Source: Dactylorhiza incarnata (lineage: Eukaryota; Streptophyta; Magnoliopsida; Asparagales; Orchidaceae). From it: 64,000 nt of DNA. The position numbers and the translations under genes were made by a program. Numbering within the stretch: the first letter of the stretch is position 1; each line of letters opens with the position of its first letter. The stretch is taken from positions 8,612,501-8,676,500 of the forward strand of contig JAWHQI010000074.1 in the NCBI GenBank assembly GCA_033032865.1, read 5' to 3'. This document shows, in pieces, positions 1-12,414 of the stretch. The notes beneath the pieces are model-generated. The model had not been told where the DNA came from and made no database searches. It worked only from the letters and a program-made list of their open reading frames with translations.

Positions 1-6
1 CAGAGC
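1..6 (+). other. Tail of primer binding site of element 1
   Basis: The window opens with CAGAGC, the last six bases of TGGTATCAGAGC, the initiator tRNA-Met complement used by most plant Copia elements. Closely related sites are complete at 33439, 40740 and 51380. The 36-base distance to the gag ATG at 42 fits a short leader. The first half is outside the window, so this is partly inference. Confidence 0.6.
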
Positions 7-948
7 AATTTTATTCCAATCGGCTTAACAACCGGGAATAATGGCGTCTCATGATCTCACTTTTCCGGAGGGTCAGGGTGTTAGTAGAGCACCTCTGTTT
101 TCTGGGTCAGATTACAACTACTAGAAAAATCGAATGATGTGTTTTCTTATGACTATGGATGTAGAAGTATGGAACATGGTAGAAGTTTGGTACTCTCCTC
201 CTACAACTGTAGTGGGAGAGGCTACGTTATTAAAACCTAAGGATAAATGGGATGATAACGATAAACTAAGATGCAAAAATAATGCTAAGGCGATGAACGC
301 TATATATTGCACTTTAAATAGAACTGGATTTAATAGAATTCTGCTTGTGTAACTGCTTATGATATTTGGAATCACTTAGAAGTTACTCATGAAGGTAAAT
401 CGCAGGTAAAAGTTGCAAAACTTTTCCAACTGGAATCCGAATATGAAAAATTCAGGATGGATGCCGAAGAGGACATCAACTCGATGTACACACGTTTCAC
501 CAAGATCATCAATGCCTCAAAAGCACTTGGAAAAATCTACTCAGCCGGGGATTTGGTCAGGAAAATTCTTCGCTCTCTACCTCCAAGGTTCAATCCGAAG
601 GTGACAGCCATCTCGGAGTCACACAACCTAAGAATGCTCCAGATCGATAACCTTATTAGGAATCTCAAAACCCATGAGGTAGAACTCCAGATTCAACACG
701 AAGAATACAATAAGGAGCCAAAGAAAAAGGCGTTGGCACTAAAATCAAAGAAGGAGAGCGTCGAAGATGATGATGAAGATGAAGAAGGTCTCTTGGTAAA
801 GAACTTCAGGAAGTTCATTAGAAATTCGGAAAGAAGGAACACCTTCCGGAAGTTCTTCCAAAGGATATTCCACGAAAAGGACTTTCTTCTTCATCAAAGA
901 AAGAAAAAGAAAGTGAAGACGAAGAAGAAAGACCACCACTGGAGTGCT

Positions 949-1125
949 ACCTGTTGGGTTTTTCTACAACCATACATCGTATGTAGGCGCAGCGGAAATA
1001 AAGAGAAGCAACCCAAAAAGATTCGGATCGGCCATGAATATTGAATCAAGAAGTAATGAAAACTACTAGGCATAAATTACCTTAGTGGAGTTGGATCGAA
1101 TCCAACCTAGGTGCTCCAAGAAGAA
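949..1125. other. Foreign segment interrupting gag of element 1
   Basis: Starting at TGTTGGGTTTTT this stretch has no gag similarity, is full of stops and contains the self-complementary TTGGATCGAATCCAA. The TGTTGG start and the string GGCGCAGCGGAAAT resemble the terminal part of a Copia LTR, so it may be an LTR piece brought in by recombination or template switching. Boundaries are guessed from where gag-like reading stops and resumes. Confidence 0.35.
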
Positions 1126-1685
1126 GAATCCTGTTAATGGCAAAAATCGATGATGACGACACCAGTGTTCATAGCGACACTGAGGTAACTCCTCCCACCT
1201 TCGAAGAACTCTATGATGAATTTGTTCAAACTTGCAAAGTTTATGATAAAAGTGTAGAAGATATTATTCTTTTAAATCGTGAAAATGAATCAATCATTAA
1301 AGAAAATCATAAACTTACTAAAAAATTAATTTCCCTTGAAAAGAGAAAGGTTTCATGTGAGGAGTGTGAGCACTCCTTATGTAAAACAAAAGAACTTGAA
1401 GTTTCTCTTTCTAAGGCCCTCTCACAAATCAAATCTATTGCAAAAGAAAAGGGGGATTTAGAAAGAAAACTAAAAACCTCTCTCTTACAAATTTAAAATA
1501 ACAAAAAGGGGTTTGAAAATAAATGTGTAATGATTGTACAAGAAAATACATCTCTTAAAAACCAAAATCATAACCTCAATATGGCCATAAAAAAATTCGG
1601 GATAGGACAAAAATCCTGGATATGATTTTGGGAAACCAATGTTATGGTTCTAGAAAGTTTGGGCTCGGATATCAAAATGAGCCCT

Positions 1686-1722
1686 ACCGCCCGGCGCTAG
1701 CCACTAATGCCGGCGGTAGCTC
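1686..1722. repeat. GC-rich GCGCTAGC/GCGGTAGC motif inside gag of element 1
   Basis: A dense run of CCGGCGCTAGC and CCGGCGGTAGC type words in otherwise AT-rich sequence. The same words recur at 5190-5222 downstream of pol and four or more times in the LTR at 7262-7482, so they are a family feature and not a chance GC island. Function unknown. Confidence 0.75.
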
Positions 1723-2004
1723 AACAGTTAAAAAATCTTCTGTTTTATCTAAAGTTCAAACATCATCCTGCAAGAGCAATGTAGAAATTTAGAAAAGGGT
1801 CTCAACCCCCTTTATTTCGTGTGCAAATTGTCTTAAGTTTGGACACACGACTAGCTCTTGCAGGAATAAAAAACAACGATCGTTAAAAAAATCTGGGTAC
1901 TTAAGAAATCCACTTACTCTATGGGTAGTACCTCTTGGGTATCCGGATCTTTACTCTCATCTTCTTTCTAGATTTGCAGGAAGGCTAAGGAAATGGAGGA
2001 CGTG

Positions 2005-5000
2005 TGGTAATTGGACTCAGGCTGCTCCAAGCACATGACAGGTAACAAAGCAAAATTCTTTAGCCTAGAAAAGAAGAAAGGAAGGATCGTAACGTTTGGT
2101 GATAGCGGTAAAGGAAGGATCGTGGGAGTAGGTACAATGGGTAACGAATCCTTTCTTATCTCAAATGTTCTTTATGTAAAAGGATTAAAACATAACTTAA
2201 TATCTATAAGTCAACTATGTGATAAAGGATTAGATGTATTATTTGAATCTTCCACTAATCTTTGTAAAATACGTAATCCCAAAACAAAAGATGTGTTACT
2301 AGCTGCACCTAGAATTCACAATGTTTACATAGTTTCATTTCATGATCTTTCCAAATCATCTATAAAATGTTTTATAACCAAAAATGATGAATTAGAACTA
2401 TGGCATAGACGTTTAGGCCACGCTGGTACAAAGCTCATTTTAAAACTAGAAAAATGGGAATTGATTAGAGGATTGCCTATATTGAATGGAAATTTATCTT
2501 CACTATGTTCTCCATGCCAAAAAGGAAAATTTACAAAATCATCTTTTAAAAGCAAAAACAAAATTTCTACTTCAAAACCATTGCAATTAATTCATATGGA
2601 TCTCTTTGGTCCTGTTAGCACCGCAAGTCTTGGTGGTAGAATATATACTTTCATTCTAATAGATGATTTCTCGAGATATTGTTGGACTTTATTTCTCTCT
2701 TCCAAATCTAATGTGTTTTACGAATTCTCAAAATTATGTACTCGTATTCAAAATGAACTAGATTTAAAAATAAAATGCATTCGCTCAGATCATGGAGGAG
2801 AATTTGAAAATGAAAATTTTAAATCTTTTTGTGAAATGTTGGGTATTAAGCATGAGTTCTCCGCTCCACGCACACCTCAACAAAACGATGTTGTAGAAAG
2901 AAAGAATAGGACAATCCAAGAACTAGCACGCACTATGTTATCTGAATATAAATTACCTAAGTCTTTTTGGGCCGAAGCCGTAAGCACATCATGTTATGCA
3001 ATGAATAGAGTCATTCTTCGCCCATCTCTAAATCTCACACCGTATGAACTATATTATCAAAATAAACCTAACGTATCATATTTTAAAGTATTTGGTTGCA
3101 AATGTTTTATTCTAAATACAAAAGACTGTTTAGAAAAATTTGATGAAAAATGTGATGAAGGAATATTTCTTGGATACTCTTCAACTAGTAAAGTATATAG
3201 AATATTTAACAAAAAAACAAGTAAGGTTGAAGAGTCTATTAATGTAAAATTTGATGAATTTATTGCTTGTGTAGAAAGACTTCCTACAGGTATTAATGAT
3301 GAACCCTTGCCATCTTTGGAGCACGACGAAGAGGACCTTTCCAAACAAGAGGAGGAGAAGGCCAAGGAAGATGAATATGTGCCCCCAAGCGTCTTGAACT
3401 TCTCAAAAAAATCATCCAAAAGAGCTAGTCATTGGGGAACCATCTATTGGGGTAAGAACTCGATCTTCTCTTCATGAAATGTTTTCAAATATTTGCTTCG
3501 TTTCCGAAATTGAACCTAAAAATGTTTCAACCGCTTTAAATGACGAATTTTGGTTTTTGGCCATGAATGAAGAGTTAGATCAATTTGAAAGAAATAAAGT
3601 TTGGAACCTAGTAGAACACCCATCTAATCATCCCGTTGTTGGTGTAAAATGGATCTTCAAAAATAAATTAAATGGTGAATGTAGGATTACAAGAAATAAA
3701 GCTCGCTTAGTCGCTCAAGGTTTTTCTCAAATCGAGGGGGTAGATTTTGAAGAAACTTTTGCACTCGTTGCTCGCTTAGAATCTATACGAATATTTTTGG
3801 CATTTGCTAGTTTTAAAAAGATAAAATTATTTCAAATGGATGTTAAAAGTGCCTTCTTAAATGGGTTTATAAAAGAAGAAGTCTATGTAGAATAACCCCC
3901 AGGTTTTATAAATGAAAAATTTCCAAATCATGTTTACAAATTAGAAAAAGCACTTTATGGTTTAAAACAAGCACCCCGTACATGGTATGATAGACTTACA
4001 TCATTTTTGTTAAAGCACGGTTATGATATGGGAAGTGTCGACAACACACTCTTCATTAAGTATAATAATAATGATCTAATTATTTTACAAATATATGTTG
4101 ATGATATCATTTTTGGAGCCACTAATGAAGAGTTGTGTAATGAAGTAATCTTAGTAATAAAAAATGAATTTGAAATGAGTTTTGTATGAGAACTATCATA
4201 TTTTCTTGGTTTTCAAATCTCACAACGAACTGATGGTATCTTTATTTGCCAAACAAAATATGTTCACGATATGCTAAAACGATTTGGATTTGAAAATCTT
4301 AAACAAGCTTCTACTCCTATGAGTGCTTTTTTATAACTTGGAAAAGATGAATCTTGAATTTCCATTGATCAAACGTTATATAGAGAAATGATAGGATCTC
4401 TTCTTTACTTAAGTGCATCTAGACCAGATATAATGTTTGTCGTGTGTTTATGTGCTCGCTTTCAAGCCAATCCAAAAGAATCTCATTTAAAAGTGGTAAA
4501 ACATATTTTTCGTTATCTATTAGGGTCATCGAAATTAGGATTATGGTACCCACACAATGATTCATTTACACTTCACGGTTATTCCGATTCGGATTACGCC
4601 GGTTGTTCACTAGATCGGAAAAGCACTAGCGGTACTTGTCACTTTTTAGGACCCTCATTAGTTGCTTGGTCTAGTAGGAAACAATCTTCGGTTGCACTCT
4701 CCACCACGGAGGCCGAATACATCGCACTTGGTAGTTGTTGTGCACAAGCGTTATGGATGAGCCAAACTCTAGAGGATTTTGGATTTCATCTAAAAAACAT
4801 TGATCTTAAATGTGACAACAAAAGTGTCATAAACCTTACATATAATCTCGTACACCACTCTAGATCCAAACACATAGATGTTCGCCATCATTTCATTAGG
4901 GATCACATTAAGAAAGAGTATGTAAAAGTAAGTTTCATTGGTACAGACTCTCAACTCGCTGACATATTTACTAAACCTCTTCCCGATGCAAGATTTCGAT

Positions 5001-5041
5001 TATTACCACTTGAGTTAGGTGTCCTAGATCTTTCAAGTTAA
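2005..5041 (+). pseudogene. Pol of element 1 (protease-integrase-RT-RNase H), broken
   Basis: Protease motif LDSGCSKHMTG begins at 2011, directly after a TAA (2008-2010) where relatives have Tyr. The GAG-pre-integrase HH-CC region (LWHRRLGH, CSPCQKGK) is at about 2400-2530. The integrase core shows HMDLFGP, RSDHGGEF and QQNDVVERKNR at about 2595-2910 (D, D, E). Near 3420-3475 the frame shifts from one ORF to the next. RT follows ([20 protein letters not shown] at about 4096), then RNase H (TTEAEYIALGSC) and the terminal ADIFTKPL region. Further in-frame stops lie at 3893, 4187, 4334 and 4355 (approximate). Copia order is clear. The copy cannot encode an intact polyprotein. Confidence 0.92.
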
Positions 5042-6843
5042 CACACATTCATAAACGTAATTATGCAATTTTTAACCACCTACAACATCTCCTCAAATTC
5101 TGAAATTTCTGCATAAAACTACTATTAGGACACTTAATCAAGATCAACAATTAAAAATTTCAAAATCATCAAAAATCGTGTACTGTTTCCCGCGCTAGCA
5201 CTAACGCCGGTGCTAGCGCACCTATCTGTTTTCTGTATTTTTTAAATTTTGAAAAATTCTTAAAAATATATTAGTCTACATGTACTATTTATTTTTGCAC
5301 TACTGACTTTATTTCATTTTTGAAAAATCCAAATACAAAATTATAAAAGTCAAATTACAAAAAAAAATTTGTTTGTTCATTTGTTTAAATTCTATTTCTA
5401 AATGCAAAAATCAAATACAAAAATATAAAACACAAAAACTAACAAAAAAAACTGTATGGAATTTATTGTGATAATCAAGCATGTTTTTAAACTATCTTTA
5501 GAAATTCAACAATGTTCCAATTTATCTTGTCAAACTACTTTGAATATTGTTCTTATCATGCTTTGACATATCTATTAATATGTGCATCAATTATATTGTA
5601 AAGGTAGTGTAGAACCTAAGCTTAGCATGCCTCTAAGTATGAGTAAATGTTTTATGGCTGATAATGATATTTCTTCACTCACTTTTTTTTGCTAAGTCTA
5701 CTTGTGTTCTTAATCTAAAGATGCTTGCTAGTGTATTGTAATTGTACAATAAATGAAAGTTGCACAAGTATCTTACCTACACTACACTTATTTGCACTAT
5801 TAAATATAAAGAAAAGTGGTTATTCTTTCAAAATCTAATTGGTTTGCAAAGCAAGTTTAATCGGAGAACTTTGTACAAAATAAAAAATGACATAACGTGA
5901 CAAAGTTATCTCCACCAAGCACTACTTGAACCTCCTGATAAGTCTTAATAAGCGTTGTGAGGTTGAGCACCTTGGAAAGATTAGTAAAGTGTCTTGTGCA
6001 AACCTTCATTTGTTTTAAAAACCACTTATTCTTATGTACACCGGATCACAGAAAATCAATATTTACACAAAAATAATAAAGTGTGTGATCCCCCTAGCAC
6101 TACTTTGCATCCAGATAAGTCTTAATGAGCATTGTGTGTGCAAAGCACCTTGGTAATTGTACATTTTTTGTGCATAAAATCTGTGTGGAAGTAATCTTAT
6201 TTGTGTTTTATTGTGCACTTTACTCTACATTTGTCTTGTATTTTTGATTATAACATGTGTTTACTCTTTTCAAAATACACTTATGTGCACATCATTATCT
6301 TTCATAACACTTCATGTTAATTTCTATACTCTCTTTATATCTAAAATGCTCTAGATAACCTAGCATGCTTTCTACAATGTTTGGTGTGTTTTGACTTTAT
6401 GAATTAGAATAACATTGTAGTAGTCTCTCTTTCATACATCTCTTTCATGCTTGGTTACTTTATGATAATTTTTTTTCAAAGAAAAATGATTTACAAAAAT
6501 ATCTTGTTTCATTATATGAATCATCATGTCTTACAAAAAGATGTTTGATTGTACTTTTATATAATTCTTCCGCAACATTACATTTACCTTGTATTCTTTT
6601 CATGCTTATCTCAAGATCTCCAACTCATTTTTTACTTGCATGGTAAATGTGATATTATTCTTTTTAAAGCTAAAAATTATGATTTCTTTCTATGAACATA
6701 CTTATGCTAAAACTCTGATTTATTTCTATGAAAATTATTCTAAAAACTCCTTATCATTTCCTTCCCTCTAAAAACTCGATCACGTCTTTATCATATTATC
6801 AAAACTTTTATGTGTTGCCTCCTTACCCACTTTTGCTAGTAAC
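5042..6843 (+). other. Non-coding 3' region of element 1
   Basis: About 1.8 kb of AT-rich DNA between the end of pol and the first polypurine tract, with no ORF I can support. In Sireviruses this is where an envelope-like third ORF may sit; here any such ORF is absent or eroded. Two paralogous strings with GATAAGTCTTAATAAGCG / GATAAGTCTTAATGAGC near 5937 and 6112 point to a short internal duplication. Confidence 0.6.
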
Positions 6844-7101
6844 AAAAGGGGGAGAACTAACATGATAAATAAGATCCGTTATCCAAATAAAAACTAACAT
6901 GATTAATTAAGATGATAACTTACATATTAGGGGAGCATTCACTTAGGGAGAGCATGTATTTAGGGGGAGCAATTTTAAATACTAAAATCGATAATTATCC
7001 TAAGTCATCACTCTCACACACACACAAGTAGTTTTATCATGCTTATATTTATTAATGCTCTGATTTATCATTAATGAATTTGTTATTATCAAAAGGGGGA
7101 G
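6844..7101 (+). other. Cluster of four polypurine-tract-like sites, element 1
   Basis: AAAAGGGGGAG at 6844-6854, TTAGGGGAG at 6927-6935, TAGGGGGAG at 6961-6969 and AAAAGGGGGAG at 7091-7101. Only the last, three bases before the LTR, can prime normal plus-strand synthesis. Repeated PPT-like motifs upstream of the 3' LTR are a described hallmark of Sireviruses. Confidence 0.8.
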
Positions 7102-7103
7102 TT

Positions 7104-8183
7104 TGTTGGAACATGGTCTTCCACATATCCTAGGTTTGAGAATAACAAATCCTATGTGTATTTGATCTTGTGTGTTTAAGTGTGCAGGAAACAAAGTCCA
7201 TTTGACTCAAGGATGACATAAGAAGGTTGCCCCCAAATTTGAGCCATCAAATCCGACATGCCCACTAGCGCCGGCGGTAGCACCTAGCGCCCGGCGCTAG
7301 CGATGATTAGCGTAATTCCGGGAACACATAGAGAAGGATCTAGCGCCTGGCGGTAGCGGATAGCGCAGGTGGTAGCGCGGATAGCGTAGAAGGCAAGAGA
7401 AGAATGTTTCCTCGGATTGAAGATTCTCCCACGCAGAATAATGCCTAATCCAGGATAGCGTCCGCGGTAGCGCTAGCGCTGAGGCTATATATAGGACCCC
7501 TCTTCTCTCATTTTGTACACACATCAGAGAGAAATATTGAGTGCTAGAATTCTAGAGGATGATTTGGCCGAAAGTCAATGTCCTACCAAAGCTCTACGAA
7601 TTTCTGAAGGAGAATCTCTTCACGCCGGATCCAAACGACGTCCGCTTCTACAATGCTTATTCTATATCGGATCTTTGTCTCCAACTTCAGAAGTTCTTCA
7701 AGAGGGAGTTTTTATTATTATCATTTCATATTTCTTGTAAAGCATTAGAGAATTCGCCTCGTGTTAATGACTAGGTCTGGGTAGGACTTAGGGCAGAAAT
7801 TCGCCTCGTGTTGGCGACTAGATCTAGGTTAGGTCTAGGGGGTGCTCAAGTCCATATCCGGGGTTGGATTGGCTAGAGTGGCTTGAGGCCGAATCCGGGG
7901 AAGGATAGGTTAGGGCCACCGGTTCGTGGGGATACGAGTCGGGATAGAAAATGAAAAAGAGTTTTATTATTATTCGCCTCCGATTTCTAGCGTTATAGAA
8001 ATCAACTTTTGTAAAACCTTATTTCATATTAATAAAACATGTCTCTACTTTATTTCAAGTGTTTTGTTTGATTTCTCACTTTCTTAATCACGCATTATTT
8101 AAAAGATAATCAAAATATAACATAAGTTTTTTAAAACCCTTATTCACCCCCCCCCCCCTCTAAGGGCGCCTACCGATCCAACA
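7104..8183 (+). repeat. 3' LTR of element 1 (1080 bp)
   Basis: Starts TGTTGGAACATGG directly after the polypurine tract and ends GATCCAACA, giving TGTTGG/CCAACA terminal inverted repeats. A TATA-like TATATATAG is at 7486-7494, followed about 25 bases later by the probable transcript start. GC-rich GCGCTAGC/GCGGTAGC words lie upstream in U3 (7262-7482). A C-run at about 8148 precedes the end, as in the other Sirevirus LTRs here. Element 2 sequence resumes at 8184. Confidence 0.85.
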
Positions 8184-9170
8184 CGAAGTTATGAAGATGC
8201 AGAACTTTGAAAAGGTGGGTGACTATGTAACTCATTTGCGGACGATTGCAAATGAGATGAAGTGCAATGGAGAGACGCTTGATGATGTAATGCTCATGGA
8301 GAAACTTCTGCGATCGATGGCAAAATGGTTCAACTATATGTAGTGGCGATAGAAGAGTCGAAGGATCTGACTCAGATGTCTATTGATGAACTCATGGGCT
8401 CTCTGCAAGCTCATGAATATCGCATGCTACAAGATGAAGGGTCAAGTGGTTTGGAGCAAGAACTGAAGACTCGATTAAATTTTGGAGAGAGCTCTGGAAG
8501 AGGAGGTGGCCAGCGAGGCCGAGGCTACCAAGGCAGAGGTAGAGGAAGAAGAGGAGGAAGAAATCAGAACTTCCAGAGAGAGGTGGAGCAACCTCAAGCA
8601 GGAGGGCAAGAAGGAAGAGGAAGAGGAAGAGGTCGTGGTGGTATGGCCCAAAATCCAATGTTACAACTGTAATCGATTTGGGCACATGAGTTATGGCTGT
8701 AGACTTTCGAGGAGGACAGAAGAAACCAACCACTATGCTGAAGCAAACAACACTGGTGGGGATCCAATGATGTTCTTGACATATAGATGTGCTGAAGGAG
8801 GAAAGAAGGAAGTATGGTACTTGGACACAGGTGCCAGCAACCACATGTGTGGTGAGAAGGAGTTGTTTACTGACCTCGAACCAAGTGGCGGTGAGGTTAG
8901 TTTTGGTGATGCTTCGAAGATCTCTGTAGAAGGAAAAGGGATGATAGTGGTCACCTTGAATGGTGAGAAGGTGCACATTGGAGATGTCTTCTATGTTCCT
9001 GGCTTAAAGAGTAACATCTTAAGCCTTGGGAAACTGGTGGAGAAAGGCTAATGCTTCCAGCTGAAGGATGGAACGTTGGTCATGCGGAACCAAAGTGGAA
9101 GAGAAATTGTGAAGGTGAAGATGACGACGAATCATCTCTTTACATTGGAGATGGATGCTGAGGCGACGAC
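8184..9170 (+). pseudogene. Gag tail and protease of element 2, frameshifted
   Basis: Begins within the UBN2-type capsid region (NFEKVGDYVTHLRTIANEMK). A break near 8335 is followed by [16 protein letters not shown] and a Gly/Arg/Glu-rich stretch (about 8490-8640). A frame change then leads into the zinc knuckle [14 protein letters not shown] at 8659-8700. Protease YLDTGASNHM is at about 8818-8847, FYVPGLKSNILSLGKL at about 8989-9036, and a TAA stop at 9049-9051. Retroviral-type aspartic protease with the DTG active site. Three or more breaks make it non-functional. Confidence 0.85.
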
Positions 9171-11886
9171 ATGTCTTGCAACAACTATGAAGAAGAAGCT
9201 TGGTTGTGGCACCACAGAATGGGTCACTTAGGCTTCAGTGGTCTGAAGCTTCTATCTCTTTCAAAGATGGTGGAAGGTCTGCCTAAGATCTTACCACCAC
9301 AGAAGATTTGTGAAGCTTGTACGAAGGGAAAGCAGAAGCGGCAGACGTTTGAAGGTGGCATGTCTCGGAGAGCAAGGAGACAGCTTGAACTGGTTCATTT
9401 GGACATTGCTGGTCCGTTTGATATTGCCTTAGTTGGCGGAAGCAAATACTACATCACTTTCACTGATGAATTCAGTCGAAAGTGTTGAGTATACTTCTTG
9501 AAGGAGAAGTCTGAGGCCCTTGACAAGTTCAAGGAGTTCAAGGCGATGGCTGAGAAAGAAAGTGGGCAGTTTTTGAAGGTGCTCAGAACTGATCGAGGTG
9601 GGGAGTACACCTCAAAGCTATTTGATATTTTCTGCAAGGATCATGGAAGTGCTCATCAGTTGACATCAACATACTCACCTCAGCAAAACGGAGTCGCAGA
9701 GAGAAAGAATCTGACAATTCTGAACATGGCTAGGAGTATGGTAAAGGGAAAGAAGTCACCAAAAATCTTCTGGGCTGAAGCAGTACAATGCGATGTTTAC
9801 TTGTTGAACAGATGTCCTACGAAGAGTGTGAAGTTTAAGACTCCATATGAGGCATGGAGTGGATGGAAGCCAAGTGTGCAACACTTAAGAGATTTTGGGT
9901 GTGTAGCATATGCTCACATCCCTGACCAGAGGAGAAAGAAGCTGGATGAAAAAAGTGAGAAGTGTATATTTGTTGGCCACGCTCCAATGAGCAAGGCTTA
10001 CAAAATATACAATCCAGTGACGAAGAAGGCAATCATGTCGAGAGATGTCATGTTCGAAGAAGATAGTAGCTGGAGCTGGGATGAGAAAAAAAGAAGCATC
10101 AAAGGGATGTTCTTTGACGATGATGATGAAGGTGGTCATGAAGCTGAAGCTAAGGATGGTGGAGATCAACCACCATCACCACCAAGCAGAGATTCAAGGG
10201 GAGTCTCTACACCCTACTCTAGTGGAGCAAACACTAGCAGGAGCAGCTCTGAGAGATCTCAACCTAGGATGAGAAGGTTGGAGGAGATCTATGAGGAGAC
10301 GGAGACGACACATGCTAACTTTTCTGTACATTGTCTCTTAGCAGATTGCGAGCCATATTCATATGAAGAAGCTGCTCAGGAGATGACTTGGAGGAAGGCA
10401 ATGGATGAAGAGATAACATCCATTAAGAAGAATGATACTTGGGAGTTGGTCACTCTGTCAGCAGGTCACAAACCCATTGGTATGAAATGGGTGTATTGAG
10501 TGAAGACAAACAAGGAAGGAGAAGTGGAGAAGCATAAGGCAAGACTCGCCGCAAAAGGCTACAAAAAAGTGCAAGGTGTGGACTATGACGAGGTCTTTGC
10601 TCCAGTAGCTCGGATTGACACCATCAGGCTGATCATCGCACTAGCAGCTCAGTATAAGTGGAAGATCTGTCAGATGGACGTCAAGTCTGCTTTTCTGAAT
10701 GGTTACCTAGAAGAAGAAGTCTATGTCCAGCAGCCACCTGGATATGAAGTGAAAGGTCAAGAGAAGAAAGTTCACAAGCTGAAGAAGACGTTATATGGGA
10801 TGAAGCAAGCTCCTCGAGTGTGGAATGAAAGGATAGATGCATACTTTCAGAAGAACAGGTACATGAAGAGCCCGTATGAGTATGCACTCTATACGAAGGT
10901 GGAGAAGAACAGAGATATCATGGTTGTGTGTCTATACGTAGACGACATGATATTCACTGGCAACAACCCTTTGATGTTTGAAGAGTTCAAGAAGACAATG
11001 AAGAAGGAGTTCGAGATGACTGATCTGGGCGAACTCAGTTACTTCTTGGGCATAGAGGTGCAGCAGAAGAAGGATGGGATCTTCATCTCGCAGAAGAAGT
11101 ATGCGGAGGAGATACTGAAGAAGTTCGGGATGGAGAATAGTAAGTCTATCTCTACTCCTGCAGATCCGGGAGTGAAACTAAGGAAGGACTCGAAGGGTGA
11201 AGCGGTTGACTCTACAATGTTCAAGAGTTTAGTAGGAAGTCTACGCTACAGGACTTTCACTGGACCTGATATCATGTATGATGTTGGAGTGGTCAACAGA
11301 TACATGGAGGAGCCAAAGCAAGATCACTTCACAACAGCGAAGAGGATCTTGAGGTATGTGAATGGAATGAGAGATCATGGTCTGTTGTACTCTATTGCGG
11401 AAGAGTTGAAGCTGGTCGGTTACACCGACAGTGATTATGGAGGAGATGTGAATGATCGAAAGAGCACTTCCGGGTATGCATTTCATGTGGAAGCAACTGT
11501 GTTCTCATGGAGTTCGAATAAGCAGGCTACGATTGCCTTATCTACCTATGAAGCTGAGTACATCGATGCGGCGGCTTGTACATGTCAAACAATTTGGTTG
11601 AGAAATCTTTTGCAGGAGTTGAATCATCCACAAGATGTTCTTGCATGTGACGGTGTATGTTGATAACATGTCCGCTATTCAGTTAGCGAAAAATCCAGTG
11701 TTGCATGGACGCAGCAAGCATATTGAAACAAAGTATCACTTTCTTCTTGAGCAGGTGCAGCAGAAAGTGGTGAAGTTAATATATTGCCCCACAGGAGAGC
11801 AAATGGCGGATATCTTTACGAAGGCGTTGAAGACTGAGAAGTCTCTGAAGTGCAAGAACAAACTCGGCATGTGCTGCCGTGTTTGA
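9171..11886 (+). pseudogene. Integrase-RT-RNase H of element 2, broken
   Basis: Integrase zinc region WLWHHRMGH and CEACTKGK (about 9199-9330), core with [14 protein letters not shown] and [10 protein letters not shown], then RT with KARLAAKGY, SAFLNG, YVDDMIF and RNase H SWSSNKQATIALSTYEAEY. In-frame TGA codons at 9486-9488 and 10497-10499, each probably a former Trp codon, and a frameshift near 11640-11660 before YVDNMSAIQLAKNP. The final ADIFTKAL ends at 11886, just before the polypurine tract. The order is Copia. Compared with the Sirevirus pols in this window the RT-RNase H is clearly divergent. Confidence 0.92.
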
Positions 11887-11894
11887 GGGGGAGA
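11885..11894 (+). other. Polypurine tract of element 2
   Basis: GAGGGGGAGA directly before TGTTGGCG of the 3' LTR; the tract overlaps the end of the coding region by only a few bases. Placement and composition are as expected for plus-strand priming. Confidence 0.8.
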
Positions 11895-11959
11895 TTGTTG
11901 GCGAAATAATCTTGTTTGACCGAAGTCAAAGAGACAGATTTATATATATAATAGTATAG

Positions 11960-12414
11960 ATTTATATATCTAAGAGAAAAACATACACCGACCACATTAA
12001 ATGCAGATCGTGTTAGAGGTGCGCGAGTGGGTGTTCAGGAAATGATTACATTGCGTGACCGCATTGCAGAACAATTGTATCAAGCTAATACATAGTTTGT
12101 CTGTTTTAAATTATTGTCTTTCAATGTAATATCAACTTTTATTTCTAATGAATGAAGTACTATTATGGTTTTATAATTATCTTGAAAAAAATTGCTTTAC
12201 ATCAAATATTTCTACATTTTACTAAAAAGTCATCGCAACGGAGATTTGTCAAACAGTTTCTAAAGTGCCTCTTCTTTCTGAAAAGCTCCGCAAAAGGAGT
12301 TCACTCAAACAGATCGCCTTTTGCAATAGACATTTTCCAAAAGCTCCTTTTCCTACCATCCTTTTGCCACCACTCCTTCTCTTTTCTGAAAAGATCTCCC
12401 AAACAGGCCTTAAG
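11960..12414 (+). mobile_element. Possible PIF/Harbinger-like 3' end inside the LTR of element 2
   Basis: The stretch ends CAAACAGGCC followed by TTA. AAACAGGCC termini next to TTA/TAA are typical of PIF/Harbinger elements, and a similar terminus occurs at 61966. At 12004-12095 a reading frame (GVQEMITLRDRIAEQLYQAN then stop) resembles the C-terminal end of plant Harbinger nuclease proteins. The left end was not found, so this would be a truncated insertion. Based on short motifs only. Confidence 0.35.

Larger units (their letters stand above)
42..1930 (+). pseudogene. Gag of element 1, broken
   Basis: Capsid-nucleocapsid polyprotein. The ATG at 42 starts MASHDLTFPEG. TAG at 121-123 stands where this gag family has Trp (DYNYW). 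A frame change near 345-360 leads into the UBN2-type capsid domain (AYDIWNHLEVTHEG, then about 457-700). A Lys/Glu-rich stretch follows, then unrelated DNA at about 949-1125 replaces the usual first CCHC region. Coding resumes at 1137 with a coiled-coil-like stretch to a stop at 1494. A zinc knuckle C-X2-C-X4-H-X4-C (CANCLKFGHTTSSC) is readable at 1822-1861, in a frame reached after more breaks. Assignment to a Copia gag is firm; exact break positions are approximate. Confidence 0.8.
1..8183 (+). mobile_element. Sirevirus-like Copia LTR retrotransposon (element 1), 5' LTR outside the window
   Basis: Seen: primer-site tail at base 1, gag from 42, pol (protease, integrase, reverse transcriptase, RNase H in Copia order) to 5041, a 2-kb non-coding tail with repeated AGGGGGAG-type tracts, and a 3' LTR ending CCAACA at 8183. 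The pol-before-tail layout, several polypurine tracts and the UBN2-type gag fit the Sirevirus lineage of Copia. It is inserted in the gag of a second Copia element that resumes at 8184. Every ORF carries stops or frameshifts, so the copy is dead. The 5' LTR should end within about 10 bp left of base 1. Confidence 0.88.

Noticed and set aside
8392..8976. 194-codon antisense ORF
   Set aside because: Shadow of the low-complexity Gly/Arg/Glu gag-protease region of element 2.
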